This document shows, in pieces, positions 36,723 to 45,072 of a DNA stretch of 64,000 nt; position 1 is the stretch's first letter; every line of letters starts with the position of its first letter. The notes under the pieces were generated by a model, which searched no databases, had not been told where the DNA came from, and saw nothing but the letters and a program-made list of their open reading frames with translations. This stretch comes from Clostridia bacterium (GTDB lineage Bacteria > Bacillota > Clostridia > Oscillospirales > CAG-272): the NCBI GenBank assembly GCA_017415805.1, contig JAFQEC010000029.1, positions 32,965-96,964 on the forward strand. The letters run 5' to 3'. Made by a program: the position numbers and the translations under genes.

Positions 36723-37543
36723 GCTTTGCCTCCTTGCTCAAAATATTCCAGATTGCGCAATATCACCTCGCGCCCGCGCCAGCTGTACGCGCGCATGGCA
36801 AACTCGGCGTCATTCATCTCGCGCACGCGCGCGGCGGTGAGGTGCGGAATGGCGCTCTCGCGGAAAAAGGGAATTTCGGAATACAGCGTTCCGCGCGCAC
36901 GCGCACGCTTGGTGACGGGACAGGCCTCCTGACAGCGGTCGCATCCCCATGCGCTGCCGTTTTTCAGCACCGTTGCGGCCTCATCTTCGCTCAATTCACC
37001 CTTTTTCTGCGTGAGTGCCGAGAGACAGCTGTGCACTGCAAGTCCCACGGGGCAGGCGCGAAGGCACGCACCGCAATCCTCGCAGGTGCGCACCTCGCGC
37101 GGCGGTGCGTCGAGCACTGCGTCGGTGACGATCTCGCCGAGAAAAACGAAGGAGGAGTGCTCCTCGGTCAAAAACAGGTGATTGCAGCCAAACGAGCCCA
37201 GCCCCGCCTTGACTGCCGCCTCGGCCTCGGCTATGGGCGAGTGATCGGCAAAGCCCGCAAAGCGCTGCGCGGGGAAGCGTGCGTGCAGTACGGGCAAAAG
37301 CTCGTCAAAAAGCGTGCGGAAAAAGAGGTGATAATCACGCGAGACGGCGTAGGCCGAAATATTTCTTGCGGGATCGTCACATTCTGTGGTATAATAGGGT
37401 ACAGCAAGCATAAAGGCGGTTCCGTCCGCGATTCCCGCGCGCTCCAGCAGATACGGGCGCGTCAGGGTACAGTGCGAGAGCGCGATGGGCGCTACCGCCG
37501 TAATGCCGCGTGCGCGCAGCAGCTCCTTGATCGTCTGTTCCAT
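36719..37543 (-). CDS. QueG-like iron-sulfur protein (short form)
   Basis: A 274-residue protein with two clustered ferredoxin motifs (CEDCGACLRACPVG and CDRCQEACPVT) behind an N-terminal domain with ISAYAVSRDYH, the arrangement of epoxyqueuosine reductase. QueG is usually 350-390 residues and has a HEAT-like C-terminal region; here that part is missing, so it is either a short clostridial variant or a related reductase. No other queuosine gene is visible. The start follows AAAGGGCGGG, residue 21 of the open frame. It is the first gene of the operon with addB and addA. Confidence 0.72.
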   Translation of the reverse strand: MEQTIKELLRARGITAVAPIALSHCTLTRPYLLERAGIADGTAFMLAVPYYTTECDDPARNISAYAVSRDYHLFFRTLFDELLPVLHARFPAQRFAGFADHSPIAEAEAAVKAGLGSFGCNHLFLTEEHSSFVFLGEIVTDAVLDAPPREVRTCEDCGACLRACPVGLAVHSCLSALTQKKGELSEDEAATVLKNGSAWGCDRCQEACPVTKRARARGTLYSEIPFFRESAIPHLTAARVREMNDAEFAMRAYSWRGREVILRNLEYFEQGGKA

Positions 37544-37574
37544 AAGATCCCGCCCTTTCGTTATGTATATTTTT

Positions 37575-37603
37575 ATTATAGCAAAACCGCGCGCGATTTT
37601 CAA
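37575..37603 (-). promoter_or_regulatory. Promoter of the queG-like-addB-addA operon
   Basis: On the reverse strand TTGAAA (37603-37598), 17 bases, TATAAT (37580-37575). The leader is about 25 nt. Confidence 0.8.
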
Positions 37604-37712
37604 TTATAAATCGCAAGAAATCGCAATTTCAGCCGATTTTTGCACCGCAGTCATCGAATCTTCACAAAGCACCGCTATACTGGGTGCAGAATCATCCAAA
37701 GGAGGAGAAGCT

Positions 37713-39128
37713 ATGAACGAAAACGAGAACGGTCTCCATTCCGAAAACAACGAAAACGAACAACAGCCGATCTCGGCTGAGGTGCCGCCCATGTCCGAGC
37801 CGCAATGGTACAGCATCTCCTATCAGGGCGAGAGTGCACCTGCATGGGGCGCGCCGCAGGCAGGCTCGCCGCAAAACAAAAAGCCGCAGCGCGGCAAGAA
37901 GATCGCATTGATCGCGCTGGCTTTGGCCGTATGCATGCTGTTCTCGGCCCTGGCGGGCTTTGGCGGTGCGATGCTGGCCGGCGTTTTTGCCGACGGGCAG
38001 ACCCAAATTCCCGAGATCGGGGGCGGTGAGAACGGCGCGGGCGGCAGTGGACTCGGTAGCCAGACGGGCATTCTTGGCGAGGGCGAGGAAGGGGTTTACC
38101 CGTACGACACCTCGATCCCGTATGATTTCACGGCAGTTACGGTTCCCAAAAACGACGGCTCAACGCTGGCAGGCTCGACCAACGGCTCGGCAGGGAACGC
38201 GGTCGGCACGGTGATGCAGGTTGCTGCCGCGGTGAAGGACAGCGTGGTTGAGATCATGACCACGACCGCCACCTATCAGGGCATTACCGCAGGTGCGGGC
38301 AGCGGCGTGATCATCCATGCCGACGGCATTATCGTCACCAACCACCACGTCATTGACGACGCGTCCACCGTTCGCGTGCGCCTCACCAACGGCCACACCT
38401 ATGCGGCTTATTTGCGCGGCAGTGACGAGGCGGGCGATATCGCCATTCTCAAGATCCAGCCGCAGGAAACACTTACCGTTGCGCGTCTTGGTTACAGCGG
38501 CGCGCTTGCGGTCGGTGAGGACGTGATCGCCATCGGCAACCCGCTTGGGATGCTGGGCGGCACGGTGACCGACGGCATTATCAGCGCGCTGGAGCGCGAG
38601 GTTGAGGTCGACGGTGTGACCATGACGCTGCTGCAAACCAACGCCGCCATCAATTCGGGCAACTCGGGCGGCGGACTGTTCAACCTTGCAGGGGAGCTGA
38701 TCGGTGTGGTCAACGCCAAATACGCCGCCAGCGGCGTGGAGGGGCTGGGCTTTGCCATTCCCGTGGACACCGCCGCGGTCTCGGTCGGTCATCTGCTCGA
38801 AAAGGGGTATATCCCGGGCATTCCCGCACTCGGCGTGACGCTCACCGAGATCCAGGTGCGCAACAACGGCATACTCATGACCGCCCCCTGTGTCTACGAT
38901 GCGGGCAGCACCGCACTGCAAAAGGACGATCTGATCTGGGCACTGGACGGCACGACGGTCGCCGTCGGCACGGGCAGCTCGGTCTCCTCGCTTGACACGC
39001 TGAAAAATGTGCTGCGCGCCAATTACAGGGTAGGGGATACCGTCACGCTGACGGTCTACCGCCCGAACGGATCGACCTATGAGCAAACCACGGTTTCAGT
39101 CATGCTGACCGAGTATATCCCCACGTAA
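37713..39128 (+). CDS. HtrA/DegP-like membrane-anchored serine protease
   Basis: A 471-residue protein. A charged cytoplasmic N-terminus of about 65 residues is followed by one membrane segment (IALIALALAVCMLFSALAGFG) and a glycine-rich linker. The trypsin-like domain has the triad His212 (TNHHVIDD), Asp242 (GDIAILKI) and Ser318 (NSGNSGGGLFN). A C-terminal PDZ domain (GVTLTEIQVRNNG...) completes the HtrA layout. It would degrade misfolded proteins outside the membrane. The start at 37713 has AAAGGAGGAGAAGCT. The two-component genes follow directly, which fits an envelope-stress module. Confidence 0.88.
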   Translation: MNENENGLHSENNENEQQPISAEVPPMSEPQWYSISYQGESAPAWGAPQAGSPQNKKPQRGKKIALIALALAVCMLFSALAGFGGAMLAGVFADGQTQIPEIGGGENGAGGSGLGSQTGILGEGEEGVYPYDTSIPYDFTAVTVPKNDGSTLAGSTNGSAGNAVGTVMQVAAAVKDSVVEIMTTTATYQGITAGAGSGVIIHADGIIVTNHHVIDDASTVRVRLTNGHTYAAYLRGSDEAGDIAILKIQPQETLTVARLGYSGALAVGEDVIAIGNPLGMLGGTVTDGIISALEREVEVDGVTMTLLQTNAAINSGNSGGGLFNLAGELIGVVNAKYAASGVEGLGFAIPVDTAAVSVGHLLEKGYIPGIPALGVTLTEIQVRNNGILMTAPCVYDAGSTALQKDDLIWALDGTTVAVGTGSSVSSLDTLKNVLRANYRVGDTVTLTVYRPNGSTYEQTTVSVMLTEYIPT

Positions 39129-39155
39129 AAAATCCAAGATCGGGAAGGGAAGCAA

Positions 39156-39851
39156 ATGTATCATATTTTGGTTGTAGACGACGAGGCCCGTATTCGTTCC
39201 ATCGTGCGCAAATATGCGGAATTTGAGGGGCATACCGTCACCGAGGCGGGCGACGGCATGGAGGCGGTGCGCTTGGCGCGCCGTGAGGAATTTGACATTA
39301 TCATTCTCGATATCATGATGCCCGAGCTGGACGGGTTTTCTGCCTGCCGTGAGATACGCAAGGTCAGCGAAACCCCAATCATTATGCTCTCGGCACGCGG
39401 CGAGGAGTACGACAAGATCAACGGCTTTGAGCTGGGCATTGACGACTACGTGGTCAAGCCCTTCTCCCCCCGCGAGCTGATGCTGCGGGTGGATGCTGTG
39501 ATGAAGCGTGTTTCGCGCAAGCGCGAGGCGTCCAAGGCCGAAAATCAGATCGTTGAGATTGACAATGGGGGCTTGCGGGCCGATCTCACCGCGCGCATCG
39601 TCTATATCGACGGCGCACGGGTGGAGATGTCGCCCAAGGAATACGATCTGTTCTTTTATCTTTTGCGTAATCGCAATATTGCCCTCACACGCGAGCGACT
39701 GATCTCCGAGGTCTGGGGCTACGACTTTTTCGGTGACGCACGCACGCTGGATACGCATATCAAGCTCTTGCGCAAGACCCTTGGGCGTTACAGCGACTGT
39801 ATCGTGACGCTGCGTGGCGTGGGCTATCGCTTTGAGGAGAAGCAGGCATGA
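39156..39851 (+). CDS. OmpR/PhoB-type response regulator
   Basis: A 231-residue regulator with an N-terminal receiver domain (VDDEARIRSIV, phosphoacceptor Asp in IIILDIMMPELDG, Lys in DDYVVKPFSPREL) and a C-terminal winged-helix domain (EYDLFFYLLRNRNIALTRERLISEVWGYDF, then DTHIKLLRKTLG). It overlaps the histidine kinase by 4 bp, so the two are a cognate pair. Position downstream of an HtrA protease suggests envelope or antibiotic stress, but the signal is unknown. Confidence 0.92.
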   Translation: MYHILVVDDEARIRSIVRKYAEFEGHTVTEAGDGMEAVRLARREEFDIIILDIMMPELDGFSACREIRKVSETPIIMLSARGEEYDKINGFELGIDDYVVKPFSPRELMLRVDAVMKRVSRKREASKAENQIVEIDNGGLRADLTARIVYIDGARVEMSPKEYDLFFYLLRNRNIALTRERLISEVWGYDFFGDARTLDTHIKLLRKTLGRYSDCIVTLRGVGYRFEEKQA

Positions 39852-41353
39852 GAAGCGCCGAGATGAAGCCGAGCAAGCGCCGCCATTCGGGCATCCGTTG
39901 GCGGCTTTTTGCGGGTCTGACCTCCTTTACACTGCTGACGCTGGTCCTGGTCTGGGTGTTCTTGATCCGCTTGCTTGGCTTTTTTTACGAGAAGGAGCGC
40001 TTCGTTGAGCTGCGCCAGATCTCGGCCGAGCTCGCGGGCCATCTGAATGACCCGAACCTTGCCGCCGAGGTCGAGCGCATCGCGCTGGATAAGGGAATCT
40101 GTATTCGTGTGTTTTGCGTAGAAGGGGGAAAGGCCGTCCAGGTCGCCGACGCCGACGTTACACTGGATTGCATCATCCACCACGTCTCGCCCGAACAGTT
40201 TGCACGCTTTCACGAGGATGCAAGGGCGGGCGGCGGCACCTACGAGCGGCGCATGGAGTTTGATACCTCGGCCGGGGACGAGGAGGGGGGCTTTCACGTT
40301 CCGGGCTTTGATGCGCATCTTGGGAACGTACACGCCGTGCACGCGCGTGTACTGAATGTGGACGGGAAGGAGTTCTTTTTTGCACTGGACTGTGAGCTCA
40401 CGCCTGTTCGCGCCATCGTCAACACCCTTGAGGTGCAGTTTTTCTGGATCGCGGGCTCGATGCTCGCGGTCACGGTTCTGCTCTCCTTTATCTTCTCGCG
40501 GCTCATCACAAAGCCGTTGGCCACCATTACCGAGCAGGCACGGGGGCTCGCAGAGGGGAATTACGAGACCGACTTTACAGGGCGGGGCTACCGTGAGGTG
40601 CAGGATCTGGCCGATGCGTTGAATTTCGCCGCGCGCGAGATCCGTTCCACCGACCGCTTGCAAAAGGAGCTCATCGCCAATATCTCGCACGATCTGCGCA
40701 CTCCCCTGACGATGATCCGAGGGTACAGCGAAATGATGCGCGACATTCCGGGGGAAAATTCGCCCGAAAACGTGCAGGCCATTATTGACGAGACCACGCG
40801 CCTCTCGGAGCTGGTCAACGATCTCATGGATCTCTCCAAGCTGCAGGCGGGCACGCACAAGCCCGAGCCCACGGTCTTTGATCTGACCGAAATGGTGCGC
40901 GATACGATGCAGCGCTACGATCAGCTCATTCGTCACGAGGGCTATCGCATTACCTTCTCTGCGGTGGGGAGTGCCTTCGTGCGCGCCGACCGCACGATGA
41001 TTTTGCAGGTGATCTACAACCTGATCAACAACGCAGTCAACTATACGGGTGAGAATCGCCACGTGCTGGTGACCGAGACGTTGCACGACGGTGTTGTGCG
41101 CCTCTCGGTGGCCGACAGCGGCGAGGGCATCCCCCCCGATAAGATCGAGCAGATCTGGGATCGCTATTACCGCGTGGATGCGGTGCACAAGCGCGCCGTG
41201 ATGGGCACGGGCCTTGGCCTGTCGATCGTCAAGGGCGTGCTGGAGGCACACGGGGCGAACTACGGTGTGGACAGCGCCGTGGGTGTGGGAAGCGTGTTTT
41301 GGTTTGAGCTGCCGCTGCTTGATGTGAACGAGCAGGACGGGCAAGACTTGTAA
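39848..41353 (+). CDS. Sensor histidine kinase
   Basis: A 501-residue kinase with two membrane segments (about 22-42 and 196-216) flanking an extracytoplasmic sensor region. HAMP follows, then the H-box ELIANISHDLRTPLTMIRGYSEMM, the N-box VIYNLINNAVNY, and the G-boxes DSGEGIPPD and GTGLGLSIVKGVLEAHG. It phosphorylates the regulator encoded just upstream. Sensor-region sequence gives no ligand. It starts with ATGA overlap. Confidence 0.92.
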   Translation: MRSAEMKPSKRRHSGIRWRLFAGLTSFTLLTLVLVWVFLIRLLGFFYEKERFVELRQISAELAGHLNDPNLAAEVERIALDKGICIRVFCVEGGKAVQVADADVTLDCIIHHVSPEQFARFHEDARAGGGTYERRMEFDTSAGDEEGGFHVPGFDAHLGNVHAVHARVLNVDGKEFFFALDCELTPVRAIVNTLEVQFFWIAGSMLAVTVLLSFIFSRLITKPLATITEQARGLAEGNYETDFTGRGYREVQDLADALNFAAREIRSTDRLQKELIANISHDLRTPLTMIRGYSEMMRDIPGENSPENVQAIIDETTRLSELVNDLMDLSKLQAGTHKPEPTVFDLTEMVRDTMQRYDQLIRHEGYRITFSAVGSAFVRADRTMILQVIYNLINNAVNYTGENRHVLVTETLHDGVVRLSVADSGEGIPPDKIEQIWDRYYRVDAVHKRAVMGTGLGLSIVKGVLEAHGANYGVDSAVGVGSVFWFELPLLDVNEQDGQDL

Positions 41354-41376
41354 TCCTGCACCGAATGTGCTAAAAT
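41348..41376 (+). promoter_or_regulatory. Promoter of the rlmA-like gene
   Basis: TTGTAA (41348-41353), 17 bases, TAAAAT (41371-41376). The -35 box covers the stop codon of the histidine kinase gene. Confidence 0.7.
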
Positions 41377-41388
41377 AAAAAAAGCGAC

Positions 41389-41425
41389 AGCGCCGTGTGC
41401 GGTACGAAATGCCGCACACGGCGCT
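41389..41425 (+). promoter_or_regulatory. Strong hairpin in the rlmA-like leader
   Basis: AGCGCCGTGTGCGG pairs over 14 bases without mismatch with CCGCACACGGCGCT around a loop of nine. Only TTTGAA separates it from the Shine-Dalgarno sequence GGAGG. It could be a leaky terminator or a translation control element. Confidence 0.6.
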
Positions 41426-41442
41426 TTGAAGGAGGAAACGGT

Positions 41443-42255
41443 ATGGAGTGGTGGCAAGCGGCACTGCGTTGCCCGATCTGCGAGGGTGCTATGCACCGCG
41501 AGGAAAGGAGTCTTTGGTGTGACGGCGTGCGCCGCCACTGCTTTGATCTTTCAGCCGAGGGCTATGTGAATCTGGCCTCTGCCCGCGCCGCGGGCGGCGG
41601 TGACGATGCTGCCCTGATCGCGGCACGCACCGCCTTTCTCTCGGCGGAGCATTACGCGCCGCTTTCCGATCGGGTGTGCGCACTGGTGTCGCAGCACGCG
41701 CCCGGGGGACTGGTGGCGGATGCGGGCTGCGGAGAGGGCTATTATACGCGGAATCTGGCCGCGCACGGCCTGCACGTGCTTGGATTTGATCTCTCCAAGC
41801 GGGGTATCCGTTCGGCTGCGCGTGCCGCACGCGGGCAGCAAAACTGCCTGTTTGCGGTTGCGGGCATCTATACGCTTCCCGTGGCCGACGGCACGCTGGA
41901 TGCGGTGGTGAGCCTGTTTGCCCCCGTTGCTGAGCAGGAGTTTTTGCGCGTGCTAAAGCCCGGCGGCGTGCTTTTGACCGTCGGCGCGGGTGCCGATCAT
42001 CTTTTCTCACTCAAGCGCGTGCTCTACGATGCACCCACGCGCAACGAGGCGCGCGCCGATGCACCCGTCGCCATGACCGAGGTGTGCCGCGAACGACTGA
42101 CCTATCCAATGGAGCTCACGGCCAAGGATGCACAGAATCTGTTTGCCATGACGCCGTATTTTTACCGCACCTCGCGCGAGGGGCGGGAGCGTCTGGACGC
42201 CTGCACGCGCCTTTCGTGCGAGGCGGATTTTGAGATCGCACTTTATCGCAAATAA
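41443..42255 (+). CDS. rlmA: RlmA-type 23S rRNA (guanine-N1)-methyltransferase
   Basis: A 270-residue SAM-dependent methyltransferase. The N-terminal zinc finger (LRCPICEGAM...SLWCDGVRRHCFD) and the following GYVNLAS segment mark the RlmA family, which methylates G745 or G748 in helix 35 of 23S rRNA. The SAM-binding motif I is VADAGCGEGYYTR; LFAPVAEQEFLRVLKPGG continues the fold. Related clostridial proteins can affect macrolide or tylosin response. The ATG at 41443 has GAAGGAGGAAACGGT; a strong leader hairpin stands just upstream. Confidence 0.82.
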   Translation: MEWWQAALRCPICEGAMHREERSLWCDGVRRHCFDLSAEGYVNLASARAAGGGDDAALIAARTAFLSAEHYAPLSDRVCALVSQHAPGGLVADAGCGEGYYTRNLAAHGLHVLGFDLSKRGIRSAARAARGQQNCLFAVAGIYTLPVADGTLDAVVSLFAPVAEQEFLRVLKPGGVLLTVGAGADHLFSLKRVLYDAPTRNEARADAPVAMTEVCRERLTYPMELTAKDAQNLFAMTPYFYRTSREGRERLDACTRLSCEADFEIALYRK

Positions 42256-42286
42256 GCACGCCACGGCGTGAGATACGGACAGAAAA

Positions 42287-42325
42287 ACAAGAACGGAGCC
42301 GTGCGGCTCCGTTCTTGTTTGTTTT
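42287..42325. terminator. Bidirectional terminator after the rlmA-like gene
   Basis: ACAAGAACGGAGCC pairs with GGCTCCGTTCTTGT over a GTGC loop, T-runs on both strands. It serves the convergent gene at 42341 too. Confidence 0.85.
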
Positions 42326-42340
42326 AATACCGTTTCGGGG

Positions 42341-42634
42341 TCAATCGAACGCATTGGGGGTCGTGGGCATCGCGCGGCGGGGGGATGCCATGTAGGGCGC
42401 GACCTCGTCACGCCAGCGCAGATAATGTGCGGTGGTCTTGTGGTGTGCCACAGCGTCCGCATCGCGAAAGACCTCGTACAGCACGAACTTGGTGGGGTCG
42501 TCGTTGCTTTGCAGCACGTCAAAGCGTACGTTGCCCGCTTCCTTGCGGGTGTTTTCGTGGTTGTAGAGCGTAACGGCGCGGAAGGCCTCCACGTTCTCGG
42601 GCTTCACGTCAACGAATACAAGTGTTGCGATCAT
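42341..42634 (-). CDS. Antibiotic biosynthesis monooxygenase-fold protein (YgiN/LsrG-like)
   Basis: A 97-residue ABM-domain protein: IATLVFVDVKPENVEAFRAVTLYNHENTRKEAGNVRFDVLQ in outline, with the conserved E-x-G-N-x-R-F-D-V core and the FVLYEVFRDADAVAHHKTTAHY helix, ending in an RRAMPTTPNAF tail. Members are dimeric ferredoxin-like proteins, some quinol monooxygenases, some AI-2 processing (LsrG). The start at 42634 is eight bases from GGAG; the ATG at 42640 is too close. Substrate unknown. Confidence 0.8.
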   Translation of the reverse strand: MIATLVFVDVKPENVEAFRAVTLYNHENTRKEAGNVRFDVLQSNDDPTKFVLYEVFRDADAVAHHKTTAHYLRWRDEVAPYMASPRRAMPTTPNAFD

Positions 42635-42665
42635 ATTCATTCTCCTTTTGTTTTTACATTCGGCA

Positions 42666-43139
42666 TCATCGGCGATGCCGTCTTTTTTGTTTTTTTTGCC
42701 GTGTGGAGATACATGCGCCGACCAGTGAGGCAAGGATCACCGCGGCACGCAGCCCCAGCGCCCGTGCGCCCGTGTCGCCGTGCCCCCATGCGTCGGGCAG
42801 GAAGAGTGCGATCAGGGCAAGCAGGAGCACCAAAAGCACGCCCTCGAAAAGTCCGCAGAGCAGGAAGGCGCGGCGGTGATGGATGCGCGTTGCTATCGCA
42901 CCGCCGCAAAACGCGGTGATGTAGAGCACCGCAAGCGCGGCAACGGTGTGATAACGGTCAGGATCCTTTGTGAGCAGGAGCAGCGCGGTTGCGAGAAAAA
43001 GAAGCAGCAAGCCGAGCGCCGCCGTGATCGGGAGCGCGGTCAGCACGCTCTTTGCCAGGGCAGGGAACGCCGTGGCGTTCTCGCTATCGGAGGGGGAACG
43101 TCCCCCACGTCTTGCTGCTTTCTTTCGCTTTGCGGTCAT
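42666..43139 (-). CDS. TIGR04086-like four-helix membrane protein
   Basis: A 157-residue protein with a basic N-terminus and four membrane segments (ITAALGLLLLFLATALLLL, VAALAVLYITAFCGGAIATRI, LFEGVLLVLLLALIALFL, ALGLRAAVILASLVGACIST). It resembles the TIGR04086 family, common in Bacillota near yajC, as found here. Function unknown. The start at 43139 follows GAAGGAGG; the longer frame from 43196 has no such site. Confidence 0.7.
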   Translation of the reverse strand: MTAKRKKAARRGGRSPSDSENATAFPALAKSVLTALPITAALGLLLLFLATALLLLTKDPDRYHTVAALAVLYITAFCGGAIATRIHHRRAFLLCGLFEGVLLVLLLALIALFLPDAWGHGDTGARALGLRAAVILASLVGACISTRQKKQKRRHRR

Positions 43140-43196
43140 GATACACGCCTCCTTCAATACAACGGTTATTCCATTGTATGAGGAGTGCGGCTGCAA

Positions 43197-43667
43197 TTAG
43201 ACCTCTTGGTTCTCGGTTTTTTCGGCCTCGGGCAGATCCTCGGCGGCGGGTGCGTCGGCAATGGCGACGTCCTCGGCGGATGCCTTTTTCTCGGCCTTGG
43301 CTTTCTTTAGCCTGTCGGTCTTGAGCGCGGGCTTGTCCTCGGCGGCCACGGCGGGCTTCTCCTCAACGGGCGGATTCTTTGCAGCCTCGCGTGCGGCCTT
43401 GGCATCCTCTGCGCGCACGTCCACGTTGCGAACAGCGGTCTTGAGGAAGCGAATGCGCGTGTGATCACGCGTGGTCTCCAGCACGAAGGTCTCTTCCTTA
43501 ATGCTGACGATCTTGCCGATGATACCGCCGATGGTCGTGACCTCGTCTCCAACCATCAGGTTGTTGCGCATCTCGGCGGCGGCGCGCTCCTGCTTCTTTT
43601 GCGGGCGGATGCCGAAGAAATAGAACACCGCAACCACAGCGGCGATCATAAGGATTGTGGTCCACAT
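43197..43667 (-). CDS. yajC: Preprotein translocase subunit YajC
   Basis: A 156-residue YajC with one N-terminal membrane helix (TTILMIAAVVAVFYFFGIRPQKKQ) and the small beta-domain (GDEVTTIGGIIGKIVSIKEETFVLETT). YajC associates with SecDF at the translocon. The usual length is about 90-110; here a charged, Ala/Glu/Lys-rich tail of about 60 residues is added. The start at 43667 follows GGAGG; the ATG at 43718 adds non-family sequence. A clear reverse-strand promoter lies upstream. Confidence 0.92.
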   Translation of the reverse strand: MWTTILMIAAVVAVFYFFGIRPQKKQERAAAEMRNNLMVGDEVTTIGGIIGKIVSIKEETFVLETTRDHTRIRFLKTAVRNVDVRAEDAKAAREAAKNPPVEEKPAVAAEDKPALKTDRLKKAKAEKKASAEDVAIADAPAAEDLPEAEKTENQEV

Positions 43668-43697
43668 ACTGTATACCTCCAAAACATAATTGTTACC

Positions 43698-43726
43698 ATT
43701 ATAACCTTTTTCTTCCATAATTACAA
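43698..43726 (-). promoter_or_regulatory. Promoter of yajC
   Basis: Reverse strand: TTGTAA (43726-43721), 17 bases, TATAAT (43703-43698). Confidence 0.8.
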
Positions 43727-43775
43727 CCCCTTATTTGTAAATATTTTAGAAAGATGGCTTTTTTATCCGTGAGTG

Positions 43776-43804
43776 TTGAAAAAAGTGCGATTCTGTGTTA
43801 TACT
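43776..43804 (+). promoter_or_regulatory. Promoter of rimM-trmD
   Basis: TTGAAA (43776-43781) and TATACT (43799-43804) with a 17-base spacer, divergent from yajC. Confidence 0.78.
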
Positions 43805-43841
43805 GTTAAGGAATATAATTTTGTGAATCAGGAGCGTGTCC

Positions 43842-44351
43842 ATGCCGTACATCCAATACCCCGAATGTGGGCAGATCATCAATACACACGGCTGCCGCGG
43901 CGGCGTCAAGATCGACCCGTGGTGCGACTCTCCCGCGGTGCTGGCCGCCCTGCAAACCGTCTACCGCAAGCAAAACGGTGAAATGGTTGCGTACCGCGTT
44001 CAGCGCGCCGCCGTTTCGGGCCGCTTTGTGGTGGCCGAGCTTTCAGGCGTGGAGACCATGGAGGCGGCCGATGCCCTGCGCGGCACGGTGCTGTACGCCT
44101 CGCGTGACGATCTCGGCATCCCCGAGGGTGTGCTGCTGGTGGCGGAGATCATCGGCCTGCCCGTTACCGATGCACGCACGGGCGTGCGACTTGGCACGGT
44201 CAAGGACGTGATCCATCCCGCGCATACCGATATTTACGTGATCAACACCGAAAAGGGAGAGGCAATGGTGCCCGTGGTGCCCGAATTCGTGCAGAGCGCG
44301 GATCTGGAGCGCGGCGTGTATCTCACACCGATCGAAGGGATGTTTGACTGA
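43842..44351 (+). CDS. rimM: Ribosome maturation factor RimM
   Basis: A 169-residue RimM, normal length. The N-terminal barrel has the family start ECGQIINTHGCRGGVKIDP; the C-terminal PRC-barrel has LVAEIIGLPVTDARTGVRLGTVKDVIH and ends VPVVPEFVQ. RimM helps 30S maturation by binding S19. The ATG at 43842 lies seven bases from GGAG; GTG at 43836 is too close. One-base overlap with trmD, the classical rimM-trmD pair. Confidence 0.92.
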   Translation: MPYIQYPECGQIINTHGCRGGVKIDPWCDSPAVLAALQTVYRKQNGEMVAYRVQRAAVSGRFVVAELSGVETMEAADALRGTVLYASRDDLGIPEGVLLVAEIIGLPVTDARTGVRLGTVKDVIHPAHTDIYVINTEKGEAMVPVVPEFVQSADLERGVYLTPIEGMFD

Positions 44352-45037
44352 TGCGATTTGATATTATGACGCTGTTCCCGGAGCTTGTGGAGCACGTGCT
44401 CGGCCAGAGCATCATCGGGCGCGCGCAGAAATGTGGCGCGGTCGAGATCCACGCCCACAACATCCGTGACTATTCCAAGGATAAGCACCGCCGCGTGGAC
44501 GACACGCCCTACGGCGGCGGCAAGGGGATGCTGATGATGGCGCCCCCCATTTACGACTGCTACTCTGCGATCGTGGCCGCGGCAGGCGCGTGCGAAAAGC
44601 GCCGTGTGGTCTATTTGTCTCCGCGCGGCAAGGTCTTTGACCAGAGCAAGGCGCGCGAGCTTGCTGCGCTGGATCATCTGATCCTTTTGTGTGGCCACTA
44701 TGAGGGCGTGGATGCACGCATCATCGAGGAGATCGTGGACGAGGAGATCTCGATCGGCGATTTTGTGCTCACGGGCGGCGAGCTGCCCGCGTGCCTTTTG
44801 GTAGATGCCGTGGCGCGCCTCACGGACGGTGTGCTGGCCGCACCCGAGTGCTATGAGAACGAGAGCCTTTCGGCAGGGCTTTTGGAATATCCGCAATACA
44901 CGCGCCCCGTGGAGTTCCGCGGGCGCACCGTGCCCGAGGTCCTGCTCTCGGGGCATCATGCCAACATTGAAAAATGGCGCGCCGAGCAATCGCTTGCGAT
45001 CACGCGCGCACAGCGCCCCGATCTGCTGGAAAAATGA
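44351..45037 (+). CDS. trmD: tRNA (guanine37-N1)-methyltransferase TrmD
   Basis: A 228-residue TrmD, which methylates G37 of tRNAs and prevents frameshifting. It begins MRFDIMTLFPELVEHV, has DDTPYGGGKGMLMMAPP, the knot segment LCGHYEGVDARI and IGDFVLTGGELPA, then the C-terminal PQYTRPVEFRG tail of the family. Cytoplasmic SPOUT enzyme, essential in most bacteria. It follows rimM; no rplS is seen downstream within the window. Confidence 0.96.
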   Translation: MRFDIMTLFPELVEHVLGQSIIGRAQKCGAVEIHAHNIRDYSKDKHRRVDDTPYGGGKGMLMMAPPIYDCYSAIVAAAGACEKRRVVYLSPRGKVFDQSKARELAALDHLILLCGHYEGVDARIIEEIVDEEISIGDFVLTGGELPACLLVDAVARLTDGVLAAPECYENESLSAGLLEYPQYTRPVEFRGRTVPEVLLSGHHANIEKWRAEQSLAITRAQRPDLLEK

Positions 45038-45072
45038 TCGGCCAAAAGTAAAACAGGAAGGAGGGGGATACC

